Assembly (NCBI GenBank): GCA_946186735.1 | Contig: CAMHOK010000002.1 | Coordinates: forward strand, 1-54,643 | Origin: an uncultured Bacteroidales bacterium | GTDB taxonomy: Bacteria > Bacteroidota > Bacteroidia > Bacteroidales > Paludibacteraceae | Length of the DNA: 54,643 bases | Direction: 5' to 3' | Shown here: piece after piece, positions 44,083 through 52,950 of the stretch | How positions within the stretch are numbered: the first letter of the stretch is position 1 | Layout of the letters: each line of letters opens with the position of its first letter | Translations under genes and position numbers: made by a program | Notes under the pieces: model-generated | What the model saw: the letters and a program-made list of their open reading frames with translations, nothing else | What the model was told of the DNA's origin: nothing | Database searches by the model: none

Positions 44083-44891
44083 TGAAGAAAAAAACAGAAG
44101 CACGGATATATGCTGCGGCAGGAACATGTCTTTTCATGCTCCTTCTGTTCCTTTTGTTGTGGTTCGTGTATATAGCTCCGCCTTACCTTCCTGAAGATGA
44201 GGGTATAGAGGTCTCTTTCGGCGAGGCGGCTGAGGGCGGAGGTGTAGCTCAAGAGCCTCAACCTCAGGCTGTCATGGAGACGACGGCTCCGCAGCCCGCT
44301 CCTCAGACTCCCACCAACAACGACCTCATGACCCAAGAAGATGAAGAGTCGCTGGCTCTGGCTAAGCAGAAGAAAGAAGAGGAGGCTAAACGCAAAGCCG
44401 AGGAAGAAGAGCTCATCCGTCAGCGCAAGGCTGAAGAAGAACGCCAAGAAGCTGAGCGCATAGCCAAAGAGAAAGCTCTGGCTGAGCAGAGAGCCAAAGA
44501 GCAGGAGGCTATCAACAAGGCTAACAAGCTCGGACAACTCTTCGGCAACTCGACCTCTCCTACCGGCTCCGGCACCTCCACCGGCGAGACGACTCAAGGC
44601 AATCCTGTAGGGCAGGGTGTCTCGGGAGGCAACGCGTGGTCGGTGAACGGCAGGACACTCAAGGGTAAGCTCTCTTCACCCGCATACACAGGCGACCAAG
44701 AAGGGAAGATAGTGGTGGCTATCAGAGTGAACGCACAAGGACAAGTGGTCGCCACCTCCATCGCTCAAGGCACCACCATCTCCGACAAGAGCATGCAAGA
44801 TGCTGCATGCAAAGAGGCAAGGAAAGCCGTCTTCACCGCCGGACAAGGAGAGGTGAGCGGAAAAATAACCTACCAATACAAACTGAAGTAA
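44079..44891 (+). CDS. tonB: TonB-family energy transducer
   Basis: The 270-residue protein has one N-terminal membrane segment (about 11-32), a Pro/Gln-rich stretch (about 60-85), a charged alpha-helical region (about 90-150, Lys/Glu/Ala-rich, TolA-like) and a C-terminal TonB/TolA domain (about 195-270: GKIVVAIRVNAQGQVVATS, ending in ITYQYKLK). It should span the periplasm and pass energy from ExbBD to TonB-dependent receptors. The long charged helix means a TolA-like role is also possible. It is coupled to exbD by a 4-base overlap. Confidence 0.9.
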   Translation: MMKKKTEARIYAAAGTCLFMLLLFLLLWFVYIAPPYLPEDEGIEVSFGEAAEGGGVAQEPQPQAVMETTAPQPAPQTPTNNDLMTQEDEESLALAKQKKEEEAKRKAEEEELIRQRKAEEERQEAERIAKEKALAEQRAKEQEAINKANKLGQLFGNSTSPTGSGTSTGETTQGNPVGQGVSGGNAWSVNGRTLKGKLSSPAYTGDQEGKIVVAIRVNAQGQVVATSIAQGTTISDKSMQDAACKEARKAVFTAGQGEVSGKITYQYKLK

Positions 44892-44915
44892 CTTATAGCC
44901 AAATACTCAACATCG

Positions 44916-44993
44916 GTTCTGACCCGACATCGGTTCCAACCGACATTTATTAATGTTCTGACCCGACATCGGTTCCAACCGACATTTATTAAT
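44916..44993. repeat. Two perfect 39-bp tandem copies with hairpin
   Basis: The 39-base units at 44916-44954 and 44955-44993 are identical. Each contains a 6-bp inverted repeat (TCGGTT-CC-AACCGA). A partial third copy (CAACATCGGTTCT) lies just before. They fill the spacer between tonB and the DJ-1 gene and could act as a terminator or processing site. Confidence 0.9.
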
Positions 44994-45009
44994 CAAAAAC
45001 AAGCAAAGT

Positions 45010-45537
45010 ATGAACTATCTGTTTCTTGACAACGGCTTTGAAGAGATAGAGGCCGTAACCACTATCGACTTGCTCCGTCGAGCACAAGTGGAACTCATCA
45101 CCGTGAGCATGACCGGCTCACTCTTAGTCAATGGCGCCCACGGCATCAATATCAATGCCGACAAGATATTCGAAGATGTCGATTTCTCAGATGCCAACAT
45201 GCTCATCCTCCCCGGAGGCGGCACTATGTTAGGTGATCATGACAACCTCTGCCAACTTCTTGTCAGTCATAACGAGGCTGAGGGACTGATAGCCGCTATC
45301 TGCGCTGCACCTGCCGTGCTCGGACGGTTAGGCATACTCAAAGGCAAACAGGCTACATGCTACCCGGGCTTCCAAGATGCACTCGGGGAGAGCTATGTGG
45401 GAGGACTGGTGGTAGAGTCGAAGAACATCATCACCGCCAAAGGGCCCGGACTGAGCTCCGACTTCGCTTTCTGCCTTATAGAGAAACTGGTAGGCGAAGA
45501 GGTGGCAGACCAAGTGTATGACGCCGCACAATACTGA
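45010..45537 (+). CDS. DJ-1/PfpI-family protein
   Basis: The 175-residue cytoplasmic protein has the DJ-1 fold: NGFEEIEAVTTIDLLRRA with the conserved Glu, ILPGGGTMLGD, and the nucleophile elbow AAICAAPAVLG with Cys98. Relatives include human DJ-1 and E. coli YajL, which protect against glyoxals and oxidative damage, though the exact reaction is disputed. It follows the tonB operon, a common order in Bacteroidales. Length is typical. Confidence 0.93.
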   Translation: MNYLFLDNGFEEIEAVTTIDLLRRAQVELITVSMTGSLLVNGAHGININADKIFEDVDFSDANMLILPGGGTMLGDHDNLCQLLVSHNEAEGLIAAICAAPAVLGRLGILKGKQATCYPGFQDALGESYVGGLVVESKNIITAKGPGLSSDFAFCLIEKLVGEEVADQVYDAAQY

Positions 45538-45597
45538 CAACTGAAATCGAAAGTTGAAAAGTGAAAAGTGAATAACCAAACATAAAACATTATATCT

Positions 45598-46725
45598 ATG
45601 AAATTAAACAAGACTCTTTTATTAGGCTTGTGCATTATAGGAACATTATCGCTTAATGCACAAGGAGTGGACAAAGCCACAGTTACAACCAATGCTGATG
45701 CTGCTAAGACGGCAGTGGACGATCTCAAGAAGATTGACACAGGCGATAAAGCTTGGAAATTTGACGGAGTGGTCGGACTCAACGCAGCGGCTACAGGACT
45801 GGTCAACTGGGCTGCCGGTGGTAAGAACAATGTGAACGGAGTGGCATACGCTAAGCTGCACTTGCTCTATCATAAGAACTCAATAGCATGGGACACCAAT
45901 TTCGACACCGATTTTGGTATGACATGGATCGACCAAGACGAAGACAAGCTGCAGAAATCGTCCGATAACATCAAGCTTGCCACTAAGTTCGGTTGGGAGT
46001 TCCATAAGAACTGGTACCTAACCGTCCTTGGCGCTTTCCAGTCGCAGTACGCTTTCGGTCGCGACTATGTAGCCGGCTACAACCCCATCATCTCTAAGTG
46101 GCTCGCTCCTTCTTACACCGATATCTCGGTCGGTATCGACTGGAAGACCTCGGTGAGCGGAGCCGACTTCTCTGTTTATCTCTCGCCCGTGGCAGGTCGT
46201 ATAACCACCGCTTTCGTCTCCGACAAGATGAACTCTCGCATGAATCAAGACTATATCGACGGAGTGACTGCCTTAGGTGAGACCCCTGACCCCTACGACT
46301 ATGCTCACACGCTCAAGGACAAGTATGGTGTGTCGTACTACGACCAGAACTCCAACATCTTGTACGACCGCAGCATGAGAGCTGAGTTCGGTCTGTCGCT
46401 CAAAGGTGCTGTGGCTTACAAATACGATGCCCTCACCCTCTCGTCAACAGTAGCTCTCTTCACCCCCTATGCAGGCAAAGGTTATGAGCTGGCTGCCGGT
46501 GCCGACAACTACTTCAAGTACTCAAACAAAGGTCGTCAGTTCGGACACTTCGATGTTGACTGGGATGTGGCAGTGTCGTATCAGTTCCTCAAAGTGCTCA
46601 ATGTGACACTCTCCACCTCGCTCAAGTACTATCCCGGTACCCTCATCGCCAACAAAGACGGAGTAGAGGCTGAACGCGTACAGTTCAAATCGATTCTCGG
46701 ACTTGGTATAGGTTATAGCTTCTAA
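45598..46725 (+). CDS. DUF3078-family outer-membrane protein
   Basis: The 375-residue protein has a signal peptide (MKLNKTLLLGLCIIGTLSLNAQ) and a DUF3078-type barrel: GLVNWAAGGKNNVNGVAYA carries the W-x-x-G-G-x-N mark, followed by strands ending in ILGLGIGYSF with a terminal Phe. Function is unknown. It is a shorter paralogue of the 36223-37614 protein without the Gln-rich N-terminal extension. It lies 3 bases upstream of the coiled-coil gene, so it is co-transcribed with zapA and rny. Confidence 0.85.
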   Translation: MKLNKTLLLGLCIIGTLSLNAQGVDKATVTTNADAAKTAVDDLKKIDTGDKAWKFDGVVGLNAAATGLVNWAAGGKNNVNGVAYAKLHLLYHKNSIAWDTNFDTDFGMTWIDQDEDKLQKSSDNIKLATKFGWEFHKNWYLTVLGAFQSQYAFGRDYVAGYNPIISKWLAPSYTDISVGIDWKTSVSGADFSVYLSPVAGRITTAFVSDKMNSRMNQDYIDGVTALGETPDPYDYAHTLKDKYGVSYYDQNSNILYDRSMRAEFGLSLKGAVAYKYDALTLSSTVALFTPYAGKGYELAAGADNYFKYSNKGRQFGHFDVDWDVAVSYQFLKVLNVTLSTSLKYYPGTLIANKDGVEAERVQFKSILGLGIGYSF

Positions 46726-46728
46726 CTC

Positions 46729-47019
46729 ATGAACCCTACACAACAACTGCTCGACTCGTTCGAAGGTAATCTCAATGAGCTTATCGAACGCTACGAAGAC
46801 CTGCTCAAAGAGCGGGAGCAGTTGTTTGACACTATCAACAGGCAGCGTCTGGAGATCATACAGACGCATGCCGATCTGGCTGAACTGCAGAAAGAGCACA
46901 GGAAACTTCAGACAGCCTATGCTCTTACTGCTGACAGCGAAAACCGACGATTGGCAAAACGCAGAATAACTAACCTTATCTCTCTCATCGATAAGACTAT
47001 CGACAACTTGGCAATGTAG
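46729..47019 (+). CDS. Small coiled-coil protein upstream of ZapA
   Basis: The 96-residue protein is almost entirely alpha-helical with heptad-like spacing (LDSFEGNLNELIERYEDLLKE and similar) and no membrane segment. Its place next to zapA and its coiled-coil nature resemble ZapB or the small proteins paired with ZapA, but no family is certain. It may support the division ring; that is inference. Confidence 0.75.
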   Translation: MNPTQQLLDSFEGNLNELIERYEDLLKEREQLFDTINRQRLEIIQTHADLAELQKEHRKLQTAYALTADSENRRLAKRRITNLISLIDKTIDNLAM

Positions 47020-47035
47020 CCAAGGCAGAAATGCT

Positions 47036-47350
47036 ATGAACAATCTTCCTCCCACGCAAAACATAGTGCTCAACTTAGATGTACACCGCGTACCACTCTC
47101 CGTCGTGCGTGAGCAGGAAGTGTTTTATCGTGATGCCGCTAAGATGCTTAACGAACGCTTCCGACACTATCGTCAGCGTTTCCCGAGTGTGCAAGCAGAG
47201 AAACTATGGGTGTATGTGGCACTCGACATGGCAGTCAACCTCCAGTCGGATGCTTTCGACAAAAGCCTGCAACCGGTAACAGACAAACTCAATGAGCTCA
47301 ACGAAAAAGTAAAACAAGCACTTGGAGAAGAGAGCTCAAACCAAAACTAA
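47036..47350 (+). CDS. zapA: Cell-division protein ZapA
   Basis: The 104-residue protein matches the ZapA family: an N-terminal strand-rich domain (IVLNLDVHRVPLSVVREQEVFYRDAAKMLNERF in part) and a C-terminal coiled coil. ZapA binds FtsZ and cross-links filaments at the division site. It starts 16 bases after the coiled-coil gene and 21 bases before rny, an order seen in many Bacteroidetes. Confidence 0.88.
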   Translation: MNNLPPTQNIVLNLDVHRVPLSVVREQEVFYRDAAKMLNERFRHYRQRFPSVQAEKLWVYVALDMAVNLQSDAFDKSLQPVTDKLNELNEKVKQALGEESSNQN

Positions 47351-47371
47351 ACTCTACAAAACTCTACAATC

Positions 47372-48901
47372 ATGAATACCATATATATCATCCTGATAGC
47401 ATTGATTGCTTTCGTTCTCGGAGGCGGATTGTGCTATCTCATCTTCGCCAAGATGAGCAACGGTATCCTCAAGAAAGCAGAAGAGGAAGCCGAAGTGATC
47501 AAGAAGAATAAGATTATCGAAGCCAAAGAGAAATATATCGCTCTCAAGGCTGAGCATGAGCAGCGAGTACAAGCCTCGCAGCAGAAAGCTCAAGAACGCG
47601 ACCAACGTCTCCAACAGCGCGAGCAACAACTCAACCAACGCCAAGGTGAGTTGCAGCGTGCGCAAAACGACCTGCAGCAAAGGCAGAAACAGGTGGACCA
47701 ACTGCAGCAGTCGCTCGACTTCAAGCAGAAAGAGATTGAGAAGATGCACCATCAAGCCGAGATGCAGCTCGAGAATATCTCAGGTCTGTCGGCCGAAGAG
47801 GCAAAGAAACAGCTGGTTGAGACCATCAAAGATGAGGCTAAGACCAATGCTATGTCGTATGTCAACGAGATCATGGAAGATGCTCGAATGACAGCCGGCA
47901 AAGAGGCCAAGAAGATCATCGTTCAGACTATCCAGCGCATATCCACCGAGGCGGCTATCGACAATGCCGTTACCGTCTTCCATATCGATAACGACGAGGT
48001 GAAGGGTCGTATCATCGGTCGCGAGGGCCGAAACATACGCGCTTTAGAGGCTGCTACGGGAGTGGAGATAGTGGTTGACGACACCCCCGAGGCTATCGTC
48101 CTCTCCGGCTTCGACCCTGTACGCCGTGAGATAGCTCGACTGGCTCTCCATCAGCTCGTTACCGACGGACGTATCCACCCCGCACGAATAGAAGAGGTGG
48201 TCGCCAAGGTGCAGAAACAAGTGGAGGAAGAGATGGTGGAGATAGGCAAACGCACCACTATCGACCTCGGCATCCACGGACTCCATCCTGAGCTCATCAA
48301 GCTCGTGGGACGCATGAAGTACCGCTCGTCGTACGGACAGAACCTGCTTCAACATGCCCGTGAGACAGCCAACCTCTGTGCCGTGATGGCAGCTGAGCTC
48401 GGACTCAACCCTAAGAAAGCACGCCGCGCAGGTCTGCTCCACGACATAGGCAAGGTCGTTGAGGACGACGAAGAGTTGCCACATGCTATCCTCGGCATGA
48501 AAGTGTGCGAGAAGTATGGAGAGAAGCCTGACATCTGCAATGCCGTGGGTGCCCACCACGATGAGATAGAGATGGAGACACTCATCGCTCCTATCGTACA
48601 AGCATGCGACGCTATCTCAGGTGCTCGTCCGGGTGCCAGAAGAGAGATAGCCGAGCAGTATGTCAAACGATTGAAAGACCTCGAGAACCTCGCACTCTCT
48701 TACCCGGGTGTGGTCAAGACCTACGCACTGTCGGCAGGACGCGAGCTCAGAGTCATCGTCGGTGCCGACAAACTCACCGACAAAGAGACAGAGGTGCTCT
48801 CTTTCGACCTGGCTAAGCGTATACAAGACGAGATGACTTATCCCGGACAAGTCAAGATAACCGTCATACGCGAGACACGCGCCGTCAACTACGCTAAGTA
48901 G
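47372..48901 (+). CDS. rny: Ribonuclease Y
   Basis: The 509-residue membrane-bound endoribonuclease starts mRNA decay. Seen: an N-terminal membrane helix (about 4-26), a long coiled coil (about 30-185), a KH RNA-binding domain (about 205-265: [16 protein letters not shown]), and an HD domain (about 325-420) with HDIGKVVED, whose His-Asp pair is the catalytic metal site. Length matches the family. It ends 3 bases from the convergent trmN6 stop, with no obvious terminator between. Confidence 0.97.
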   Translation: MNTIYIILIALIAFVLGGGLCYLIFAKMSNGILKKAEEEAEVIKKNKIIEAKEKYIALKAEHEQRVQASQQKAQERDQRLQQREQQLNQRQGELQRAQNDLQQRQKQVDQLQQSLDFKQKEIEKMHHQAEMQLENISGLSAEEAKKQLVETIKDEAKTNAMSYVNEIMEDARMTAGKEAKKIIVQTIQRISTEAAIDNAVTVFHIDNDEVKGRIIGREGRNIRALEAATGVEIVVDDTPEAIVLSGFDPVRREIARLALHQLVTDGRIHPARIEEVVAKVQKQVEEEMVEIGKRTTIDLGIHGLHPELIKLVGRMKYRSSYGQNLLQHARETANLCAVMAAELGLNPKKARRAGLLHDIGKVVEDDEELPHAILGMKVCEKYGEKPDICNAVGAHHDEIEMETLIAPIVQACDAISGARPGARREIAEQYVKRLKDLENLALSYPGVVKTYALSAGRELRVIVGADKLTDKETEVLSFDLAKRIQDEMTYPGQVKITVIRETRAVNYAK

Positions 48902-48904
48902 AGA

Positions 48905-49651
48905 CTACAGATAAAACTCCCGTGTGAGTTGTTGATACTCTTCAGAGCGACTCGTTTCTTTACCTTCGATAAAGAACAGTCGCTCTTCTTTGTGTGTGAT
49001 GAGCTCGTCAGTCTGCGTCGGGCAGTGAGTGTCGCCGGTGTCTGTAAGGCTGCAAGAGTCAGAGGTGAGTGCGATGAGCAGCCGTTTGGGACTCTTGCCG
49101 GGCTTGGAGACGACAGCTACGAGGTCTGTCGGATGGAGACCCTGCTCGTGCACAAGGCTGAGGACATACTCTTTCTGAGTATATGGGACGATGAGGGCGA
49201 TGGTGCCGTTGTCAGTGAGCAGTCGTCGGCTGTGAGAGAGCAGCTCGGAGTAGGGTAGAGCGTCGGTATGTCGCGCCAACGAGCGTTGCGGGTCGGGGGC
49301 TCGCAGACTGTTTTGGAAGAAAGGCGGGTTGCTGACTATAAGGTCGTATGAACAGCCGGAAGAGAAGTGCTGGAGGTCGGTGTGCTCCACGCTCAGTCTC
49401 TCAGACCATGGCGAGTCCATGAAGTTGCTCAGTGCCTGCCCGCAAGCGTCAGCATCGATATCGATGGCGTGGATGACAGCTTGCGGATAACGCTGAGCGA
49501 GCATGAGGGCTATGAGTCCGCTGCCGGTACCTATGTCGAGGATGTGTACGGGGCGGTCGTGTGTCGCCCAAGCACCAAGAAGCACACCATCGGTGCCTAC
49601 CTTCATGGCGCACCCTTCATCGTTGACTGCAAAATGCTTAAAACGGAACAT
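48905..49651 (-). CDS. trmN6: tRNA1(Val) adenine-37 N6-methyltransferase
   Basis: The 248-residue SAM-dependent methyltransferase has motif I LDIGTGSGLIALML and the N6-adenine signature NPPFF (about residue 105). The N-terminus FRFKHFAVNDEGCAMKVGTDG matches the TrmN6/YfiC family, which methylates A37 of tRNA1Val. The start at 49651 was chosen because residues before it are unlike the family; it lies 14 bases inside the upstream transporter gene. The C-terminal ~50 residues are low-similarity. Confidence 0.88.
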   Translation of the reverse strand: MFRFKHFAVNDEGCAMKVGTDGVLLGAWATHDRPVHILDIGTGSGLIALMLAQRYPQAVIHAIDIDADACGQALSNFMDSPWSERLSVEHTDLQHFSSGCSYDLIVSNPPFFQNSLRAPDPQRSLARHTDALPYSELLSHSRRLLTDNGTIALIVPYTQKEYVLSLVHEQGLHPTDLVAVVSKPGKSPKRLLIALTSDSCSLTDTGDTHCPTQTDELITHKEERLFFIEGKETSRSEEYQQLTREFYL

Positions 49652-50423
49652 AAGTGTGCAAGGAAAGACTACGTGAGTAACCTTCTGAGCATGAGTTGAA
49701 GACGACAGCAGTGGCGTTTGCGTGCTCTTGGTCATGCTCGTGGTGGTCGTGTCTCAGGCAATGGATAGCGAGATAGACGCCCACACCTATGAAGAGTAGG
49801 GCGCAGACATAGCGGAACCATTTCTCGAAGGTGTGCAGAGAGTTGGTCAGGCGGGCTATGCCGGTGGCGCTATATGCTACGATGATAGCAATGAGCAGGA
49901 TGGGCAGTCCTGTACCTAAGCTGAAGATGAGCGGGTAGAGCCAACTCACCGTCGGAGCTACCGACAGCGCCAGGTCGATCATAGTGAGGAAATAGATGAG
50001 GCGGTGAGGACAGAAAGCAATAGAGAAGAACATGCCGAGCAACATCGCCCATAAAGCGCCCGACTTACCGTCATGTTTCTCTATCTTGCTGATCACCCCA
50101 TGGTCGTGGTTGTGGTGCAGATGACCGGCAAAAAGCATGAACACGCCTGAAGCAATCATGAAGAACGCCATCAGAGGCTCACCATAATGCTCTAACAAGT
50201 GCTCGATAGCACTTATCTTAGCTCCTAAGAGCAGAGGCACACTGAGCAGCATGAAGGCTATCACCTTACCTACAACGAACATAATACCGTAGGTGATGAC
50301 ACGCTTCTTGTCGTTGACCTCTTTGTCGATATAACCTACAGCCGCTACCGAGGTGAAGAGCGTGCACGGATCGATGATGGTCATCAAGCCAAGAGTGAAA
50401 GCGGTAAGGAGTGAGAGAAACAT
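49638..50423 (-). CDS. Membrane transporter with His-rich loops (CcdA/ArsG-like)
   Basis: The 261-residue integral membrane protein has about six membrane helices and an opening FTLGLMTIIDPCTLFTSVAAVG, as in the CcdA/LysE-type permeases that include ArsG-like efflux proteins. Two His clusters, HLHHNHDHG (about 103-111) and HDHHEHDQEH (about 220-229), suggest metal binding. An AFCPHR element has a conserved Cys-Pro. A metal or metalloid exporter, or a thiol-transfer protein, is likely; the substrate is unknown. The start at 50423 was chosen because a promoter -7 element overlaps the ATG at 50447. It overlaps trmN6 by 14 bases. Confidence 0.78.
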   Translation of the reverse strand: MFLSLLTAFTLGLMTIIDPCTLFTSVAAVGYIDKEVNDKKRVITYGIMFVVGKVIAFMLLSVPLLLGAKISAIEHLLEHYGEPLMAFFMIASGVFMLFAGHLHHNHDHGVISKIEKHDGKSGALWAMLLGMFFSIAFCPHRLIYFLTMIDLALSVAPTVSWLYPLIFSLGTGLPILLIAIIVAYSATGIARLTNSLHTFEKWFRYVCALLFIGVGVYLAIHCLRHDHHEHDQEHANATAVVFNSCSEGYSRSLSLHTYVPF

Positions 50424-50444
50424 AGGCACTGTTTTTTGAGTCGG

Positions 50445-50476
50445 CAAAAGTACAAAAAAAATATGACATGACTCAA
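50445..50476 (-). promoter_or_regulatory. Promoter for transporter-trmN6 group
   Basis: The minus strand has -33 TTG (50474-50476), 21 bases of spacing and -7 TACTTTTG (50445-50452), giving a very short leader to the start at 50423. Confidence 0.6.
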
Positions 50477-50514
50477 TCTTTGCCTATATTTTTGTTCATA
50501 ATTAGATGGCAGGC

Positions 50515-50545
50515 TTGCTCAATTGAAAAATTATCGATACCTTTG
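50515..50545 (+). promoter_or_regulatory. Promoter for the histidine kinase gene
   Basis: -33 TTG (50515-50517), 20 bases of spacing and -7 TACCTTTG (50538-50545). The first ATG at 50548 is too near the -7 box, so 50572 is the start. It is back to back with the transporter promoter. Confidence 0.75.
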
Positions 50546-50571
50546 CCGTGTCTTTATCCTTGTTTGGTATC

Positions 50572-52785
50572 ATGAGAAGAAGAAAGATTGATATATTCGC
50601 TTATCTTTTTTTTGCCGTTATAGGTATGTCATTGCTGTGTTCATGCCATTCGTTAGAGTCAGATGGCAAGCGACTGCAAGCAACCCTCCTGAGGCAGATG
50701 GAGTTGAGCGACACTCTCATGACAGTGTTGGAGGCTCAACTGAGCGGGCGCAATGTTGATTCTATCTTGCTTGCCACCAAGAACGAGAGCAACATCCTCT
50801 TCTATGTGTTCGACAGTCAGCGTATGGTTTTCTGGTCGAACAACTGGTTGGCAGGTTCCGATGTGGTGCTCGACAGGTACGATGCCTGGTTCTATAAGCG
50901 TTTCGATAATGCCCATTGTGTGTGTCGATGGCGGCGCTCAGGGTTCTATAATATCTTGTCGGTCGTTCCCGTCAAGTATTCGTATAAGATTGAGAATGAG
51001 CAGCTGCGCAACACTTTCATCTCACCTTTCTCTCTTCCTGACAAGTATGATGTGGTGTCGGCAAGACAAGAGCAGTCGTACGCTGTGGTGTCTGACAAAG
51101 GCACTTATCTGTTCTCTCTGACCAAGTCGGAGAAGAAGACATACAGCGAGCAGGGTCACGAGCGCCTGTCCGACAGTTTCTCTTACCGTTCGTTGCTCGA
51201 CCCTGCCACCGACCCTTCTGTAAGGTCCGAAGATAACCCTGTGAGGTGGCGGCTGTTCTTGATAATGACCCTTCTGCTTTTCGGTTTTGCTCTTTTAGTG
51301 GGAGCCATAGGAATCATCCGTCATCATGGTTTCCGCAGCATGCGTCTGAGGACCAAGCTGATGTATGTGTTCGCCACCATCATGCTCTTCACCTATGCAT
51401 ACGTGTTCGTCATGTCTATCCGTTATGTGCGCGAGCACTACGAGTTGCGTCAGCGCGACGGACTGAGTCGTAGGGCGCAGTATATACAGAAAGCTCTGCA
51501 GTTGCAAGACGCTTATTACTGGAACGTGGCGTTGTCGGACTACAACTCAGGGACTCTCAATATCGACCTTCGCGACCTCTCACTCACCTATCAGACCGAC
51601 ATACATGTCTATGACCTCAACGGCAACTTAGTGGGCACATCCGCTCCTTCGCTCTTCGACAACGGGCTTATCAGCCGTCACTTGTCTGCCGAGGTGTTCT
51701 TTGCAGCCGACCCCACCATGCTACGCGATGAGCAGATAGGCGACATGAAGTACTTGTGCGCCTATACCGAGTTTGTTAACGGAAACTACATGCGGATAGG
51801 TTATATAGCCGTGCCGCTCTACCTCAGTGAGGACGAGGTCAACGATGAGGTTGACAATTTCTTGTCGAAGCTTTTTGTGCCTTATCTGCTTGTTATCTTG
51901 CTCGTTGTGGTCTTCTCTATGCTCTTCGCCCGCTATCTCACGCGTCCTCTTGACACCCTCTCGGAGAAGATGCGACATTTCGAGATAGGCGGTAAGAACA
52001 ACCACTTAGACTATGTCAATCAGGACGATGAGATAGGTGAGTTGGTTGCCCGTTATAACCAGATGGTTGATGAGTTGGAGGCTTCTGCCGACCGTCTGGC
52101 ACGCTCAGAGCGTGAGGGGGCATGGCGCACCATGGCGCGACAGATAGCACATGAGATCAACAACCCGCTCACACCAATGAAACTGACCATACAGCAGCTT
52201 CAGCGCACCAAAGGCACGGAGCGGTTCGACGATTATTTCGCACGCTCCACCAACCTGCTTATCGAACAGATTGATAACCTCTCGCGCATAGCCTCCTCTT
52301 TCTCGCAGTTTGCGAAGATGCCCGAAGTGATAACCACCGATATTGATGTGGCACAGAAGCTCTTCTCAGTCATCTCGCTCTTCCGTAGCAACAACGATGC
52401 CGACCTCAGATATGTGGGGCCTGAGAGCGGAGTGATGGCAAGGGCTGATGGCGAACAGATAGCACAGGTGTTCAATAACCTGATAAAGAACGCACAACAG
52501 GCCGTTGAACAGAAGACCGACGGCAATATCATTGTCATGCTCAAGCCTTTTGTCAATCAGACCAACTCCAAACAGATGGTAGAGATCAGTGTATCGGACA
52601 ACGGTGATGGTATAGCACCTGAGGTACAAGAGAAGATCTTTATGCCTAACTTCACTACCAAATCGACAGGTATGGGTCTCGGACTGGCTATCTCTAAGAA
52701 CATAGTGGAGGGGTCGGGAGGTACTATCTCGTTTGAGACATCAGAAAAAGGAACGGTCTTCTTTTTCCGCCTTTATATGGTATAA
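50572..52785 (+). CDS. NtrY-like sensor histidine kinase
   Basis: The 737-residue kinase has about four membrane segments (near 10-32, 225-250, 262-288 and 440-462), so two extracytoplasmic sensor parts (about 33-222 and 290-438) are predicted. A HAMP domain follows (ARYLTRPLDTLSEKM), then the HisKA H-box RQIAHEINNPLTPMKL with His near 527, and the ATPase with NNLIKNAQQAV (N-box), SDNGDGI and STGMGLGLAIS (G-boxes). The TPMKL after the H-box is NtrY-like. The first segment ends LLCSCHS, faintly like a lipobox, but with Cys at -2 it is doubtful. No response regulator gene lies nearby, so its partner is elsewhere. The signal is unknown. Confidence 0.92.
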   Translation: MRRRKIDIFAYLFFAVIGMSLLCSCHSLESDGKRLQATLLRQMELSDTLMTVLEAQLSGRNVDSILLATKNESNILFYVFDSQRMVFWSNNWLAGSDVVLDRYDAWFYKRFDNAHCVCRWRRSGFYNILSVVPVKYSYKIENEQLRNTFISPFSLPDKYDVVSARQEQSYAVVSDKGTYLFSLTKSEKKTYSEQGHERLSDSFSYRSLLDPATDPSVRSEDNPVRWRLFLIMTLLLFGFALLVGAIGIIRHHGFRSMRLRTKLMYVFATIMLFTYAYVFVMSIRYVREHYELRQRDGLSRRAQYIQKALQLQDAYYWNVALSDYNSGTLNIDLRDLSLTYQTDIHVYDLNGNLVGTSAPSLFDNGLISRHLSAEVFFAADPTMLRDEQIGDMKYLCAYTEFVNGNYMRIGYIAVPLYLSEDEVNDEVDNFLSKLFVPYLLVILLVVVFSMLFARYLTRPLDTLSEKMRHFEIGGKNNHLDYVNQDDEIGELVARYNQMVDELEASADRLARSEREGAWRTMARQIAHEINNPLTPMKLTIQQLQRTKGTERFDDYFARSTNLLIEQIDNLSRIASSFSQFAKMPEVITTDIDVAQKLFSVISLFRSNNDADLRYVGPESGVMARADGEQIAQVFNNLIKNAQQAVEQKTDGNIIVMLKPFVNQTNSKQMVEISVSDNGDGIAPEVQEKIFMPNFTTKSTGMGLGLAISKNIVEGSGGTISFETSEKGTVFFFRLYMV

Positions 52786-52847
52786 ACAGAGCAGAGTGTA
52801 AGTATTGCAGTGCCGACATAGCAGAAAACGGAAAAAACAAATTTCAT

Positions 52848-52878
52848 TTTGCTGATATTGAAAAAAAGCGTAACTTTG
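52848..52878 (+). promoter_or_regulatory. gdhA promoter
   Basis: -33 TTTG (52848-52851), 19 bases of spacing and -7 TAACTTTG (52871-52878), giving a leader of about 65 bases. Confidence 0.75.
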
Positions 52879-52950
52879 CCGTGCAATCAAACAATGAATG
52901 TAACCAACAACTAAATTAACCAAAAACAAATAATCCAAAAAATCATTTCC

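Noticed and set aside
50548..50571. Histidine kinase start at 50548
   Set aside because: It lies three bases after the -7 box, upstream of any likely transcript start.
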